Below, piece after piece: positions 49,080 to 58,857 of a stretch of 64,000 nt of DNA. The first letter of the stretch is position 1. Each line of letters begins with the position of its first letter. The position numbers and the translations under genes were made by a program. The stretch comes from Flavobacteriales bacterium. GTDB lineage: Bacteria; Bacteroidota; Bacteroidia; NS11-12g; UBA955. The stretch spans positions 124,001-188,000 of the forward strand of contig CANFLS010000001.1 of the NCBI GenBank assembly GCA_947447955.1, given 5' to 3'. Under the pieces are notes generated by a model, which ran no database searches, was not told where the DNA came from, and saw only the letters and a program-made list of their open reading frames with translations.

Positions 49080-50687
49080 TCAGATTTCGATTATTTGTCC
49101 CAAAATTTGTGCCAAATTCAATATTTCTTTCGTTTTTAAATCATTTGATTGTGAACGGAAATAACTTAGAAATGGACTTAGATATGGCGGGTTGATATTT
49201 TGGATTTCTATTAGATCTAATTGTGGAATTGGTTTTGATGGTGTGTTTAAATTGATATTTCCCAAAAACATAAGGCATGTAAATTCATTTTTCCAAGAAT
49301 TGCCCAGGTTTCTGGTTCGCAACAAATTTGAAGTAGCAGTTAAAAGTTCTCCATTTTTATTTTCAAATAGAAGCGAATAACTGCTTACCAATTCGTTTAT
49401 TGGTGCAAATGGGAATGCCTCAATCAACTTGGGAATTACAATCGATAGTTTTTCTTTGTTTTGACTTGCAAACAAAGAATAGAGGTAAGGCATCACTTCA
49501 TTTTCATTGCTTAATTTCAATTCACCTGTTAGTTCATAATATTTAATGGCCCAATGATAATTTGAACTGCAGTAAAATTTACGTCCTAAAGTTTCATTCA
49601 ACTTTCTTTTAATTTCATAATTTGGAAAACCAAGATTGATAGCCCATAGGTAAATGGAGTCAATCAATTTTGAATTTTGTTCGCATTCTAAGAAAATTCC
49701 GATGGCTGAATTTTGGAGCTCAGACCAAGGTTCTTTGAAAGCACGTAAAAAGTATAATTTCGAGTTGAGAATTTGTAAGATTTGATATTTGTTTTCGGTA
49801 TAAAGTTTTAAATAAACTTCGGTTTTCTTGCCATTAAACTGGTTTTCTTGCTTTGGGTTAGGGCCCATTAAGGTAATTGCTTTGAGTTGAATGATTTCGT
49901 TTTTATAGAAAACATTTGCAGTATCAAATTGGTATTTGCTACTTATTAATTTTTGCGCTTTCTCAATTTGTTTAGAACTTAAATAAATTGTTTTAAGTTC
50001 TTTATAATATTCTGCTTGATCGGGATATTTGGCATTAAGTTTTTCATAAATGAATATTATAGAATCAGTTTTTCTTAAATCCTGATATGCCCAAATATAT
50101 GCTTTTGCTATTTCGGGTCTGAACAAAAATTGTTTTTCCCAAAGTCTACAGATTTTTAAAAGATCAAAACTATTGTGGCTATATTTAAAAAACTCACTTG
50201 CTTCTTTGTAGCGCGACCAAAATTTGGGATTAATTTCAATTGCCTTGAAATAGTATTTGCCAGCCTCGTTGTATTTGAAAAGGACGGTTAAAAGCTGGGC
50301 TTTTAAAATAATGTAAGTATCTTCTGAGGGATTTAATTTCAGCGCTTGATCAATAAAGAATAGAGCTTCATTATTTTTTCCAATTTTTTGATGGATGGAA
50401 GCAAGTCGGTAATTTGCTGCTTCTGCCGAAATAGGATTTTCTGTGAGTTTTTTAAACTCAGCGGCAGCGTTTACCCAATCGGATGCTTGAAATAAAACTT
50501 CAGCTTTGCGATAAGCCGAATTTGTAGATTGGACTGTATCTATTTGGGCGAAACCAATTGTCCCCCAAAATAAAAAAAACGATAAAAAAAGGCAGTGAAT
50601 TAACCCTGAGAACTGTAATCGCCAATGCTGTACTCCAGACTGTCGCCATTGAGTACAACGTGATTGCCTATCATGGAGTTTTCGCAT
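49080..50687 (-). CDS. TPR-repeat protein, probably exported
   Basis: A protein of up to 535 residues. A hydrophobic export segment (LIHCLFLSFFLFWGTIGFAQ) ends at about residue 48, followed by tetratricopeptide repeats (YRKAEVLFQASDWVNAAAEFKKL, ANYRLASIHQKIGKNNEALFFIDQALKLNP, YNEAGKYYFKAIEINPK). The rest is helical and diverged. The ATG at 50687 gives an unusually long basic N-region and an 88-nt overlap with the nucleotidyltransferase gene; no nearer ATG, GTG or TTG was seen, so the start is uncertain. The neighbours DUF4292 and EnvC point to envelope biogenesis. Confidence 0.75.
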   Translation of the reverse strand: MRKLHDRQSRCTQWRQSGVQHWRLQFSGLIHCLFLSFFLFWGTIGFAQIDTVQSTNSAYRKAEVLFQASDWVNAAAEFKKLTENPISAEAANYRLASIHQKIGKNNEALFFIDQALKLNPSEDTYIILKAQLLTVLFKYNEAGKYYFKAIEINPKFWSRYKEASEFFKYSHNSFDLLKICRLWEKQFLFRPEIAKAYIWAYQDLRKTDSIIFIYEKLNAKYPDQAEYYKELKTIYLSSKQIEKAQKLISSKYQFDTANVFYKNEIIQLKAITLMGPNPKQENQFNGKKTEVYLKLYTENKYQILQILNSKLYFLRAFKEPWSELQNSAIGIFLECEQNSKLIDSIYLWAINLGFPNYEIKRKLNETLGRKFYCSSNYHWAIKYYELTGELKLSNENEVMPYLYSLFASQNKEKLSIVIPKLIEAFPFAPINELVSSYSLLFENKNGELLTATSNLLRTRNLGNSWKNEFTCLMFLGNINLNTPSKPIPQLDLIEIQNINPPYLSPFLSYFRSQSNDLKTKEILNLAQILGQIIEI

Positions 50688-51601
50688 TTGAAGTTTTTTA
50701 ATGAACTATTATCTTGGATAATGGTATTGCTAATAACGCAATTTTCTAATGAAGTATTGTTGCCAATACTTACAAAAGGACCAATTTGACAATTTATCAG
50801 TTGAACGTTTTCACCAATAAAGCAAGGTTCAATGATTGAAACGCTGTTATCGAATTGATTCATGTCGATCTTCATTTGCGAAGATTTGTTCACCAAAACA
50901 CGTTGGTTGGTATAAACGGTAGCGGCGTAATTTCCGCAATCTAACCATTCATCAACTTTTCCAGGAACGAATTGCATTCCTTTGTTTTTCATGTTTTCCA
51001 TGGCATTTGTTAATTGATATTCGCCTTTTTCTTTGATGTCGTTATCAATTAAATATTGCAATTCATTTTCAAGTGTTTCGCCACTTTTGAAGTAGTAAAT
51101 ACCAATAATTGCAAGATCAGAAACAAATTCTTTTGGTTTTTCAATGAAATCGGTAATGATGTTGTTCTCGTTGTATTTCACAACACCAAATGAGCTTGGA
51201 TTGTCTACTTGATGAACCCAAATAACACCATCTTTGGTTTTATCTAGGTTGAATTCTGTTCTAAACAAAGTATCGGCGAAGGCAACAATTACTTCACCTT
51301 TTAGGCATTCGCGGGCGCACAAAATTGCATGGCCTGTGCCTTCGGCTTTGTCTTGGTAGAAGATTCTTCCTTTTGCACCAACGCTTTCGGCAATTCTGAT
51401 AAGTTCAGCTTCTGTTTCATCGCCAAAACGGCCAATTACAAAGCCTATTTCGTCAATGGTTTCACCACAAACAGCAGCAATGTCTTCGATTAACCAATTC
51501 ACAATGGATTTACCAGCAACAGGTACTAAAGGTTTCGGTGTTGTAAGTGTATGTGGGCGCATTCTTTTGCCCATACCAGCCATTGGAATAATTAGTTTCA
51601 T
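50600..51601 (-). CDS. Sugar-phosphate nucleotidyltransferase
   Basis: A 333-residue enzyme that activates a sugar-1-phosphate with an NTP. The N-terminal domain has the signature PMAGMGKRMRPHTLTTPKPLVPVAGK (about 6-31) and VIVAFADTLF as the metal-binding Asp motif. The C-terminal part (about 245-330, VSIIEPCFIGENVQLINCQIGPFVSIG) is a left-handed beta-helix. This layout is shared by GlmU-like and RmlA-long enzymes; the substrate cannot be decided. Neighbours are a TPR gene and dut. Confidence 0.88.
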   Translation of the reverse strand: MKLIIPMAGMGKRMRPHTLTTPKPLVPVAGKSIVNWLIEDIAAVCGETIDEIGFVIGRFGDETEAELIRIAESVGAKGRIFYQDKAEGTGHAILCARECLKGEVIVAFADTLFRTEFNLDKTKDGVIWVHQVDNPSSFGVVKYNENNIITDFIEKPKEFVSDLAIIGIYYFKSGETLENELQYLIDNDIKEKGEYQLTNAMENMKNKGMQFVPGKVDEWLDCGNYAATVYTNQRVLVNKSSQMKIDMNQFDNSVSIIEPCFIGENVQLINCQIGPFVSIGNNTSLENCVISNTIIQDNSSLKNFKCENSMIGNHVVLNGDSLEYSIGDYSSQG

Positions 51602-51689
51602 CTTAATCAGTAATCAAAATTTGGTGCAAATATCGTTAAAATCTACGAATTTATGGTTATAGGGTTCATTTATGGTTTATGGAATGGCA

Positions 51690-52127
51690 TTATTTGCCAC
51701 TGCTACCATATCCGCCTTCGCCTCTTTCGGTATCGTTTAATTGGGTAGTTTCCTCCCATTGAATGCTTGAATATTCTGCTATTACCATTTGGGCAATCCT
51801 TTCTCCATCGTTGATTTCGAATGCTTCTTGGCCGTGATTAATTAACAATACTTTAATTTCACCTCTATAATCAGCATCTATTGTTCCAGGCGAATTCAAT
51901 ACAGTTACCCCGTGTTTGAATGCCAAGCCACTTCTTGGTCGTATTTGTGCTTCATATCCTTCAGGCAACTCTAAAAATAAACCCGTTGATATAATTTCTC
52001 TGTGGCCCGGTTGAATTACAATTGGATTTTCAAGATTTGCATGTAAATCCATTCCTGCACTCAATGCAGTTTGGTATTTTGGCAAAGGGTGTTTAGACAG
52101 GTTTTTAATTTTGATTGTTGTTTTCAT
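51690..52127 (-). CDS. dut: dUTP diphosphatase
   Basis: Hydrolyses dUTP to dUMP, keeping uracil out of DNA. A 145-residue trimeric-type dUTPase with all five motifs: [47 protein letters not shown] and the C-terminal [11 protein letters not shown] that closes on the substrate. It overlaps the flippase gene by 23 nt, so the two are coupled. Confidence 0.97.
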   Translation of the reverse strand: MKTTIKIKNLSKHPLPKYQTALSAGMDLHANLENPIVIQPGHREIISTGLFLELPEGYEAQIRPRSGLAFKHGVTVLNSPGTIDADYRGEIKVLLINHGQEAFEINDGERIAQMVIAEYSSIQWEETTQLNDTERGEGGYGSSGK

Positions 52128-53601
52128 TATGGATAGGACTTACGTAAATGAATTTTTCGTAGAAATAAATGCCGCCAATTAATATGGCAATTGAAAGAAT
52201 TTTTGCACAAATGGATAGCATTGTATTTTCAATACTGAGTATAAAATATCCCGAACCAATTGCAATGAATATGCTACCTAATATAGGAAGCAATGGGTAT
52301 GGAATAGGAAAGTACTTTTGGCATAGTATATATCCAAAAACAACCATAGTTGCATATGCAATTAATGTTGTATAAGCTGATCCTAAAAATCCAATCTTTG
52401 GAATGAGTATATAGTTTAAGGCCAAAGTAATAAAGGCACCGGCAAATGCGGGCAAGGCCCCAATTTTGGTTTTGCCAGAAACTTTGTACCAAACAGACAA
52501 AGTATAATAAATCCCCAAGCACAAATTAGCAGCCAATAAAATGGGCACTATTTTCATTCCTGAAGGATGGTTAAAGTAGGCTTTGTTTCTTATTAGAAGG
52601 GGTGCTATGTAAGGCAAAATTACAATGGTAAATAAGTAGATGATGGATACTGCGTATACAAACCACTTCATTACATAGGCATAAGTTTGTTTTGAATCTA
52701 ATGATTTTGCTTGTTGAAAAAAGAATGGCTCTACTGCAAATCGGAAGGCCTGCACAAACAGCGTTAAAATGAGGCTCAATTTATAGAATGCACTGTAAAT
52801 GCTTACTTCGTAATCACCGGTGTTTTCAGGTAGTAATTGTTTGAGCAATACCCTATCGAAAGTTTCATTGATCATTCCTGCCAATCCAATAAATATTAAG
52901 GGATAGGCATATTTTAGCATTTGCTTAAGCAAGGTTAGGTCAATTCCATAGATTAGGTTTCTCCATGATTTGTACATCATTGGAAAGGTGAGCAATGAGG
53001 CAATTAGGTTTGAAATGAAAATATTTGAAACCATATTTTCAGGCTGAGCCCAAGAGTCGGCCCAAGTATAACCGTGTTTTGAAAGGTAAGGACAACCAAT
53101 TAAAAAGAAAATATTTGCAAGCACGTTGATGCCAATATTCGATAAGCGGATGGTTGCAAATTGCCAAGGTTTTTGTTGGTTTCTGAGCCATGCATAGCCC
53201 AAGGCTGTTATTGCATCTGTTGCCAATATAAGTGTAAACCAAATTGCATATTCAGGATGTTCTGGATAGCCCGCGGCATTCATAATTGAATCAGCGAAGA
53301 ATCGTGAAAGGATAACCCAAATAAATCCAGTGATAATTAAGGTATGCGTAGCGGTAGAAAAAACCCGTTCAGGTTTTTCTGTTTTTTGAGCAAAATTGAA
53401 GAATGCTGTTTCTAATCCCAAGGCAAAAACAACTGAAAACAAACTTGCATAACCAAACATAACACTAACAACCCCATAATCTGAAACATTACTCAGATAA
53501 GCGGTGTAAAGTGGAACCAATAAGTAGTTGATGAATCGCCCAACCATGGTGCTCAATCCATAAATGGCCGTTTGCGATGCTAGTTTTTTAACAATTGACA
53601 T
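52105..53601 (-). CDS. Oligosaccharide flippase / polysaccharide biosynthesis membrane protein
   Basis: A 498-residue protein with about 12-14 predicted transmembrane helices. The N-terminus [29 protein letters not shown] is typical of Wzx/MurJ-superfamily flippases, which move lipid-linked saccharides across the inner membrane. Its partner glycan is unknown, and it is not next to a polysaccharide cluster except for the nucleotidyltransferase two genes downstream. A minus-strand TACATTTG box (53610-53617) lies 8 nt before the ATG. Confidence 0.85.
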   Translation of the reverse strand: MSIVKKLASQTAIYGLSTMVGRFINYLLVPLYTAYLSNVSDYGVVSVMFGYASLFSVVFALGLETAFFNFAQKTEKPERVFSTATHTLIITGFIWVILSRFFADSIMNAAGYPEHPEYAIWFTLILATDAITALGYAWLRNQQKPWQFATIRLSNIGINVLANIFFLIGCPYLSKHGYTWADSWAQPENMVSNIFISNLIASLLTFPMMYKSWRNLIYGIDLTLLKQMLKYAYPLIFIGLAGMINETFDRVLLKQLLPENTGDYEVSIYSAFYKLSLILTLFVQAFRFAVEPFFFQQAKSLDSKQTYAYVMKWFVYAVSIIYLFTIVILPYIAPLLIRNKAYFNHPSGMKIVPILLAANLCLGIYYTLSVWYKVSGKTKIGALPAFAGAFITLALNYILIPKIGFLGSAYTTLIAYATMVVFGYILCQKYFPIPYPLLPILGSIFIAIGSGYFILSIENTMLSICAKILSIAILIGGIYFYEKFIYVSPIHNENNNQN

Positions 53602-53609
53602 GAATGAAA

Positions 53610-53617
53610 CAAATGTA
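53610..53617 (-). promoter_or_regulatory. -7 box TACATTTG of the flippase-dut unit
   Basis: TAnnTTTG match on the minus strand, 8 nt before the flippase ATG, directly after the WbqC-family stop codon. Confidence 0.55.
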
Positions 53618-53618
53618 A

Positions 53619-54197
53619 TTAAAATTCTGCTTGGAAATAATCTTTGCAGAGCGGCCCGAGGTTGAATAGCAGGTCGAGAATAGAAACTTTGGGTCGGAAA
53701 CCATATCGGTCGTCAAAAACCTGAGAAAATGGTGGAGTTGATATTTCCATTTTATCTGAGTTGAAAATCAATGCTGAATTATCGGTTACAATAGGCGAAA
53801 AATTAATATTTTCTAGTCCAATAAGTTTAGTCACTAAAACCAATAATGATTGGTTGAGTGTTGAAAGTTCTATTATTTGTTGGTCAAAAATGTCGAAGAT
53901 TCGATAATCGTAGTATTCAAAAAATGGCGATTTGCCATAAGCGGTTTGTAGGGCATTTTTATGTTCGCGGATCCATTTTTGCGAGTAATCGATTTGAACT
54001 TGCGAAAAATCATCGGATTTGGTACTTGCTATAATTGGAACAATTAGTGTTTGAAGTTGATTGGGGCCGGCAATAATATATTTATTGGTGTATTTATTGT
54101 TTGGTGCAGAGAAATGCTGCAACAAGTAATTATTTTGTTGTTGCTTAGCCACAATAAACCATTGGATGCTTGGAAAAATCTCTGGAATTAAATTCAT
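53619..54197 (-). CDS. WbqC family protein
   Basis: A 192-residue protein of the WbqC family: FPSIQWFIVAKQQQ, NKYIIAGPNQLQTLIVPII, IDYSQKWIREHKNALQTAYGKSPFFEYY and DRYGFRPKVSILDLLFNLGP. Family members occur in O-antigen clusters, but their activity is not established; they have been compared to glycine-conjugating or acyl-transfer enzymes. The start overlaps the folK stop by 1 nt. It ends 1 nt before the flippase promoter box. Confidence 0.82.
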   Translation of the reverse strand: MNLIPEIFPSIQWFIVAKQQQNNYLLQHFSAPNNKYTNKYIIAGPNQLQTLIVPIIASTKSDDFSQVQIDYSQKWIREHKNALQTAYGKSPFFEYYDYRIFDIFDQQIIELSTLNQSLLVLVTKLIGLENINFSPIVTDNSALIFNSDKMEISTPPFSQVFDDRYGFRPKVSILDLLFNLGPLCKDYFQAEF

Positions 54198-54694
54198 CAG
54201 AATTGAAGCTTTTTAATGGGCAATGTATCTTTAGTTCCAGAAACTAACTGTTTCATTGTTTTTTTTATTGAGGGATGAATTAGGTTTGGTGCCAATTCTG
54301 CAAGTGGTGCAAGAACAAAATTTCTATTGTGCATTTGCGGATGCGGAATAAAAAGGTCGTTGTCCCTCAAAATAATATTGTCGAATAATAAGATATCTAT
54401 GTCGATAGTTCGTGGTCCCCATTTTTCATGTCTTATCCTACCCAATTGTTTTTCAACTTGAAGGATTTTTTGCATGAGCATTTTGGGAGGGAAGGGGGTA
54501 AAAATTTCAATGCATTGGTTGATGAAATCTGGTTGATCTGTCTTGCCCCACGCTGAAGTTTTATAAAATGAAGAAGTGTTTTTGACCAGGCCAATTTGTT
54601 GGCTCAAAAGGATGTTGGCAAGGTTCAAATTTGCAATTGAATTTCCTTGGTTACTTCCAGTGGAAAGAAACACCCTATGAAAAAGTTTCGACAC
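54197..54694 (-). CDS. folK: 6-hydroxymethyl-7,8-dihydropterin pyrophosphokinase
   Basis: Transfers pyrophosphate from ATP to hydroxymethyl-dihydropterin in folate synthesis. A 165-residue protein with FLSTGSNQGN near the N-terminus, the pterin site around SAWGKTDQPDFINQCIEI, and the family signature GRIRHEKWGPRTIDIDILLFD (about 92-112). Length is typical. It is divergent from the M16 peptidase gene with 55 nt between the starts. Confidence 0.95.
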   Translation of the reverse strand: MSKLFHRVFLSTGSNQGNSIANLNLANILLSQQIGLVKNTSSFYKTSAWGKTDQPDFINQCIEIFTPFPPKMLMQKILQVEKQLGRIRHEKWGPRTIDIDILLFDNIILRDNDLFIPHPQMHNRNFVLAPLAELAPNLIHPSIKKTMKQLVSGTKDTLPIKKLQF

Positions 54695-54735
54695 AGCCGC
54701 GAAGATAAATCGCTTGGACGAAGAAAATAGAATTG

Positions 54736-54743
54736 TATTTTTG
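54736..54743 (+). promoter_or_regulatory. -7 box TATTTTTG of the M16 peptidase gene
   Basis: TAnnTTTG match 6 nt before the ATG at 54750. Confidence 0.65.
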
Positions 54744-54749
54744 TAAAAT

Positions 54750-57704
54750 ATGAAAAAATATATTTTCGTAGGACTTTGTCTTTTTGCCAGTGTATTAGGT
54801 GCACAACAAAAAATTAATAGTTACGCCGATTATCCATCAGAAAACTGGGTGTTGCGCAAGTTTCAAAACGATCCATTGAATGTGAGGTATTATACCTTTA
54901 AAAATGGATTGACGCTAATTACGTCTACCAATAAGAAATCTCCGAGAATCAACACCATGGTTGCGGTTAAAACGGGATCTAAAAACGATCCTTCAACCAA
55001 TACTGGGTTGGCTCACTACTTAGAACATATGTTGTTTAAAGGTACTGATAAATATGGTAGTTATGATTGGAGCAAAGAGAAACCATTATTAGATCAAATT
55101 GATGCGTTGTATGAGCAATACAACTCAACCAAAGACGAGGTTCTTCGTACGGCAATTTATCATAAAATTGACAGCACAAGTCAGCTAGCGGCAAAATTTG
55201 CCATTGCAAATGAATTTGATAAAATGTGTCAAGCCATGGGTGCTGAAGGAACAAATGCCTTTACTTCTAACGACATGACCGTTTATGTGAATGATGTTCC
55301 TAGTAACATGATGGACAAATGGTTAACATTGGAATCTGAAAGGTATAGAAATCCAATTTTGCGTTTGTTTCACACAGAACTCGAAGCGGTATACGAAGAA
55401 AAAAATATTGGTATGGACCGCGACGGTGATAAAGTTTGGGAAGCTATTTATGCTGAACTTTTCAAGAAACACAATTACGGTTTGCAAACTACAATTGGTA
55501 CGATTGAACATTTGAAAAACCCTTCGTTAAAGGCTATTCGTAATTATTACAATACCTACTATGTGCCAAATAATATGGCAATTATAATGGCAGGTGATTT
55601 CAATCCTGACGAAGCGGCGAAAATGGTGGCAGAGAAGTTTTCTTATATGAAGAAAACAGAAGTGCCAGTTTATAAGTTTGAAGAAGAAACTCCTAGAAAT
55701 ACAGAAAGAACAATTGAATTGGTGGGACCAGATGCGGACAACTTAACTATCGGGTTTAGGATTCCTGGTGCTAAAAGCAAAGAAGCTACAATTATTAAAT
55801 TGATAGATTTGTTGTTAAACAATTCATCAGCCGGATTAATTGATTTGAATTTGGTAAAAAAACAACTTGTTTTGGCGGCAAATAGTGGCACCGATATAAT
55901 GAAAGACTATGCTATGTTTATTTTAACGGGTAAGCCAAAAGAAGGTCAAAAATTGGAAGAAGTAAAGGATTTGTTGCTTGCGCAATTGGAGAAAATTAGA
56001 AAAGGTGAGTTCGACGAAAAAATGTTGAAATCCATTTTATTGAATGAAGAAATCAGCAAAATTGAGTCCTTCAAGGAGAATGAATCTAGAACAAGTTTCT
56101 TGATGAGCACTTTCGTGAATGATTTGGATTACAGAGCGGCTGCGAGTGAATTGGCATTGATGGCTGAAATTTCGAAAGCTGAAATTGTTGCTTTTGCAAA
56201 TGAATATTTGGGCAACGACAGGGTAGTAGTATATAAACGAAAAGGGGAAGCTCAGAAGGCAATTAAAATTGTAAAACCTGAAATTCATCCTGTTGAATTA
56301 AACAGAGACAAGCAGAGCAAATTTGTGAAGGACTGGTTGGAAATGCCTTCAGTACAAATTGCACCAGCTTTTTTTGATGCAAAAAGTATCACAGTTTCTA
56401 AATCGGGAATCGCACCGGTTTATTATGTAAAAAATGCAGATAACCGTTTATTTAATTTAACGTTGAAATTCAACCAAGGTAGTTGGCATGACAAACGCAC
56501 TTCGTTATTGTTTTCGTATTTGAAATTTTTAGGGACAAAAGAAATGAGTTCTGAAGATTTTAGCAAGAAAATGTACGATTTGGGTTGCAAATACAGTGTT
56601 TCAAATGATGAGGAACATGCTTACATTAATTTGAATGGACCAGATGAGAATTTTAATGAAGCGTTAAAAATGGTTCAGAATGTTTTGCGCAACCCAATGC
56701 CAAATGAGAAAGCTTTACAAAGTTTGATTGGCGACATATTAAAAAGCCGTGAGAACAATAAATTCAATGCAAGAATCATCCAACGTCAATTGTCGCAGTA
56801 TGTAATGTATGGACCAAACAATCCGAGTACTTGGATTATTAAAAACGGTGATTTAAAGAATATGAAATCTGGTGAACTTTTGAAATTGTTAAAAGATGTT
56901 TTAATGGGTAGTTATGAAATTAGCTATTATGGTCCGAGAGAATTGGTAGGCAAATTGAAAGACGAAAAAATTGAGAATTCAGTTTTGAGTAATTTGAGTG
57001 CAAGTGGTTTCATGCCTAAAGGATTCAAACAAAACAAAAAGGATATACCTGTATTTACTGAGCGTAAAATGACAGAAAAAGAGGTTTATTTCACCCATTA
57101 CCCTCAAGTTCAGGCAACCATCAATTGGTGGACGAACGCTGGTGATTACACTTTTGCACTACATCCAACTGTTGTGTCATTTAACCAATATTTTGGTGGG
57201 GATATGAGCAGTGTGGTGTTTCAAAACATTAGAGAAGCAAAGGCATTGGCCTATAGTACTTACGCTATATTTAATGAACCAAAAAAGCCAACCAAACCTT
57301 ATATGATGTCGGCATTTATTGGAACACAGGCTGATAAGTTTCACGATGCAATTGCATCAATGAATGAACTTTTAACTCAGATGCCTGCCGACGAGGAAGT
57401 TTTTGGATTGGCCAAACAAAGCATTGTCAACAGAATTGAAACCGAAAGGGTAATGCCTGAGAATTATGTAGGAATGATGTGGGCGATGCAAGAAAAAGGA
57501 TTAACGGAAGATCCTAACAAATCTGTTTATCAAGAGATAGGGAATATTAAAATCTCAGATATTTCGAATTTCCACAAGAATCATATTTCTAACAAGATAT
57601 ATCATTTGGCGGTTGTTGCGAGTCGTGAAAAAATTAGCAAAGAAGATATGGGCCGATATGGCAAGGTTAAGGAATTAACTTTAGAGGAATTATTTGGATA
57701 TTGA
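54750..57704 (+). CDS. M16 family (insulinase-like) metallopeptidase
   Basis: A 984-residue exported zinc peptidase with a signal peptide (MKKYIFVGLCLFASVLGAQQ). The inverted zinc motif HYLEH is at 89-93 within GLAHYLEHMLFKGT, and the distal acidic motif ELEAVYEE is at 211-217, giving an active N-terminal half. The second half (about 500-984) is the usual inactive M16 copy. Two-repeat M16 peptidases of about this size in Bacteroidota degrade peptides in the periplasm. It is a single gene ended by a terminator at 57735. Confidence 0.93.
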   Translation: MKKYIFVGLCLFASVLGAQQKINSYADYPSENWVLRKFQNDPLNVRYYTFKNGLTLITSTNKKSPRINTMVAVKTGSKNDPSTNTGLAHYLEHMLFKGTDKYGSYDWSKEKPLLDQIDALYEQYNSTKDEVLRTAIYHKIDSTSQLAAKFAIANEFDKMCQAMGAEGTNAFTSNDMTVYVNDVPSNMMDKWLTLESERYRNPILRLFHTELEAVYEEKNIGMDRDGDKVWEAIYAELFKKHNYGLQTTIGTIEHLKNPSLKAIRNYYNTYYVPNNMAIIMAGDFNPDEAAKMVAEKFSYMKKTEVPVYKFEEETPRNTERTIELVGPDADNLTIGFRIPGAKSKEATIIKLIDLLLNNSSAGLIDLNLVKKQLVLAANSGTDIMKDYAMFILTGKPKEGQKLEEVKDLLLAQLEKIRKGEFDEKMLKSILLNEEISKIESFKENESRTSFLMSTFVNDLDYRAAASELALMAEISKAEIVAFANEYLGNDRVVVYKRKGEAQKAIKIVKPEIHPVELNRDKQSKFVKDWLEMPSVQIAPAFFDAKSITVSKSGIAPVYYVKNADNRLFNLTLKFNQGSWHDKRTSLLFSYLKFLGTKEMSSEDFSKKMYDLGCKYSVSNDEEHAYINLNGPDENFNEALKMVQNVLRNPMPNEKALQSLIGDILKSRENNKFNARIIQRQLSQYVMYGPNNPSTWIIKNGDLKNMKSGELLKLLKDVLMGSYEISYYGPRELVGKLKDEKIENSVLSNLSASGFMPKGFKQNKKDIPVFTERKMTEKEVYFTHYPQVQATINWWTNAGDYTFALHPTVVSFNQYFGGDMSSVVFQNIREAKALAYSTYAIFNEPKKPTKPYMMSAFIGTQADKFHDAIASMNELLTQMPADEEVFGLAKQSIVNRIETERVMPENYVGMMWAMQEKGLTEDPNKSVYQEIGNIKISDISNFHKNHISNKIYHLAVVASREKISKEDMGRYGKVKELTLEELFGY

Positions 57705-57734
57705 TAGTTTTAATATACAAGATTAGATAAAATG

Positions 57735-57758
57735 AAAAAGGGGCGAAAGCCCCTTTTT
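57735..57758. terminator. Bidirectional terminator
   Basis: AAAAAGGGGC and GCCCCTTTTT pair around a GAAA loop, between the convergent M16 peptidase and CpsB-like genes. Confidence 0.9.
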
Positions 57759-57787
57759 CTATATACTTGTAATAAAAGAATAACGAA

Positions 57788-58480
57788 TTACGCTTGTAAC
57801 TCGTTATTTCTCAAATGATAATTTTCAAATAGTTCTGCCAATGAATCTTTGGTGAAGGAACTATTTAAAGCCTCAAGGTGGCGAAGATGATGAATGTCTG
57901 TACATGCAAAATCAAACAACCCTGCTTTGAGCATTTTGTGCGCAATTCTCTGAACTTCTTTACCGTAGTAAGGGGTCAAAGATAATAAATTCAATTGAAG
58001 TTCAAATCCAAGTTCTTTTAAATGGTTGTAATAATACTCCCATTTATTGTGGTAGTAAATATATCGTTCTGGGTGAGCAAGAATTGGTTCATATCCTTGA
58101 ATTTGCATGTCAAAACTAATGTTTTCAACATGGTCGGGACGTTGGATATATGAAAATTCAACCAGAATTTTGTCGTTATGAAGTTTTAATAAAGGTTCTT
58201 TGTTTCGTAATTTCTGATGAAACATATCGTCCATCATATACTCTGAAGCATATGAATGGGGAATATTCATATTATTATTTTGCATAGCAATATTCAGGAT
58301 ATCAAAACCAGCCGCAATGGTATCGGGAGTATTTGGATGTACATCTGAAATTGTATGTGGAGTAAAAATGAAATTTGTAAATCCTAAATCTTGCAAACCT
58401 TTGATTAGGGCAATAGATGTTTCAATGTCTGTTGAGCCATCGTCAATACCTGGAATAATATGGTTGTGAAAATCTAACAT
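57788..58480 (-). CDS. CpsB/CapC-type tyrosine-protein phosphatase (PHP domain)
   Basis: A 230-residue PHP-fold metallophosphatase. The signature HNHIIPGIDDGS (5-16) supplies the first metal ligands; FIFTPHTISDVHPN, ILVEFSY, PILAHPERY and DFACTDIHHL supply the rest. Relatives dephosphorylate BY-kinases and control capsule or exopolysaccharide length. No BY-kinase gene lies in the window, so its partner is elsewhere. The start is preceded by a 68-nt leader from a TACCTTTG box within an inverted repeat. Confidence 0.9.
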   Translation of the reverse strand: MLDFHNHIIPGIDDGSTDIETSIALIKGLQDLGFTNFIFTPHTISDVHPNTPDTIAAGFDILNIAMQNNNMNIPHSYASEYMMDDMFHQKLRNKEPLLKLHNDKILVEFSYIQRPDHVENISFDMQIQGYEPILAHPERYIYYHNKWEYYYNHLKELGFELQLNLLSLTPYYGKEVQRIAHKMLKAGLFDFACTDIHHLRHLEALNSSFTKDSLAELFENYHLRNNELQA

Positions 58481-58545
58481 ATCCGTTCTTTAAGGCGTTT
58501 CATAATACAAAATTCACCAATATTTTCTTTCAATAATATTTTTCT

Positions 58546-58571
58546 TTACAAAGGTACAAAAACCTTTGTAA
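58546..58571 (-). promoter_or_regulatory. CpsB-like gene promoter inside an inverted repeat
   Basis: TTACAAAGG (58546-58554) and CCTTTGTAA (58563-58571) form a perfect 9-bp inverted repeat with an 8-nt spacer. The minus-strand -7 box TACCTTTG (58549-58556) lies in its right arm as read on that strand, so a dimeric regulator bound here would cover the promoter. Confidence 0.5.
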
Positions 58572-58857
58572 ACGAAATTAAAAAAGTAGTAATATTACTA
58601 AAATATTAATAGCCTATTTAGGGGATATTTTAAATTGATAGATAAGAAATTCAAGTAGGCAAGACGTTTTGATATTCTTATATTGTTTATCTTTTTATGC
58701 AATAAAATTATATTTTGTTTAACAAATGATTATTTCTACAGTATAAATATTGCATTGAATTAAAATGTATTCGAAATATAATGTCATAATTATAAAATTT
58801 TCTTTATAATTTAAAAATAATTTAATAAGATTGTATCATAAACCAAATTAATAGCAT
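58572..58857 (+). other. AT-rich gap upstream of susC
   Basis: Nearly 290 nt of very AT-rich sequence with no ORF, repeat unit or hairpin I can support. It must hold the susCD promoter, but no exact TAnnTTTG box stands near the ATG; TAATTTA-like stretches are frequent and not informative. Confidence 0.5.
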
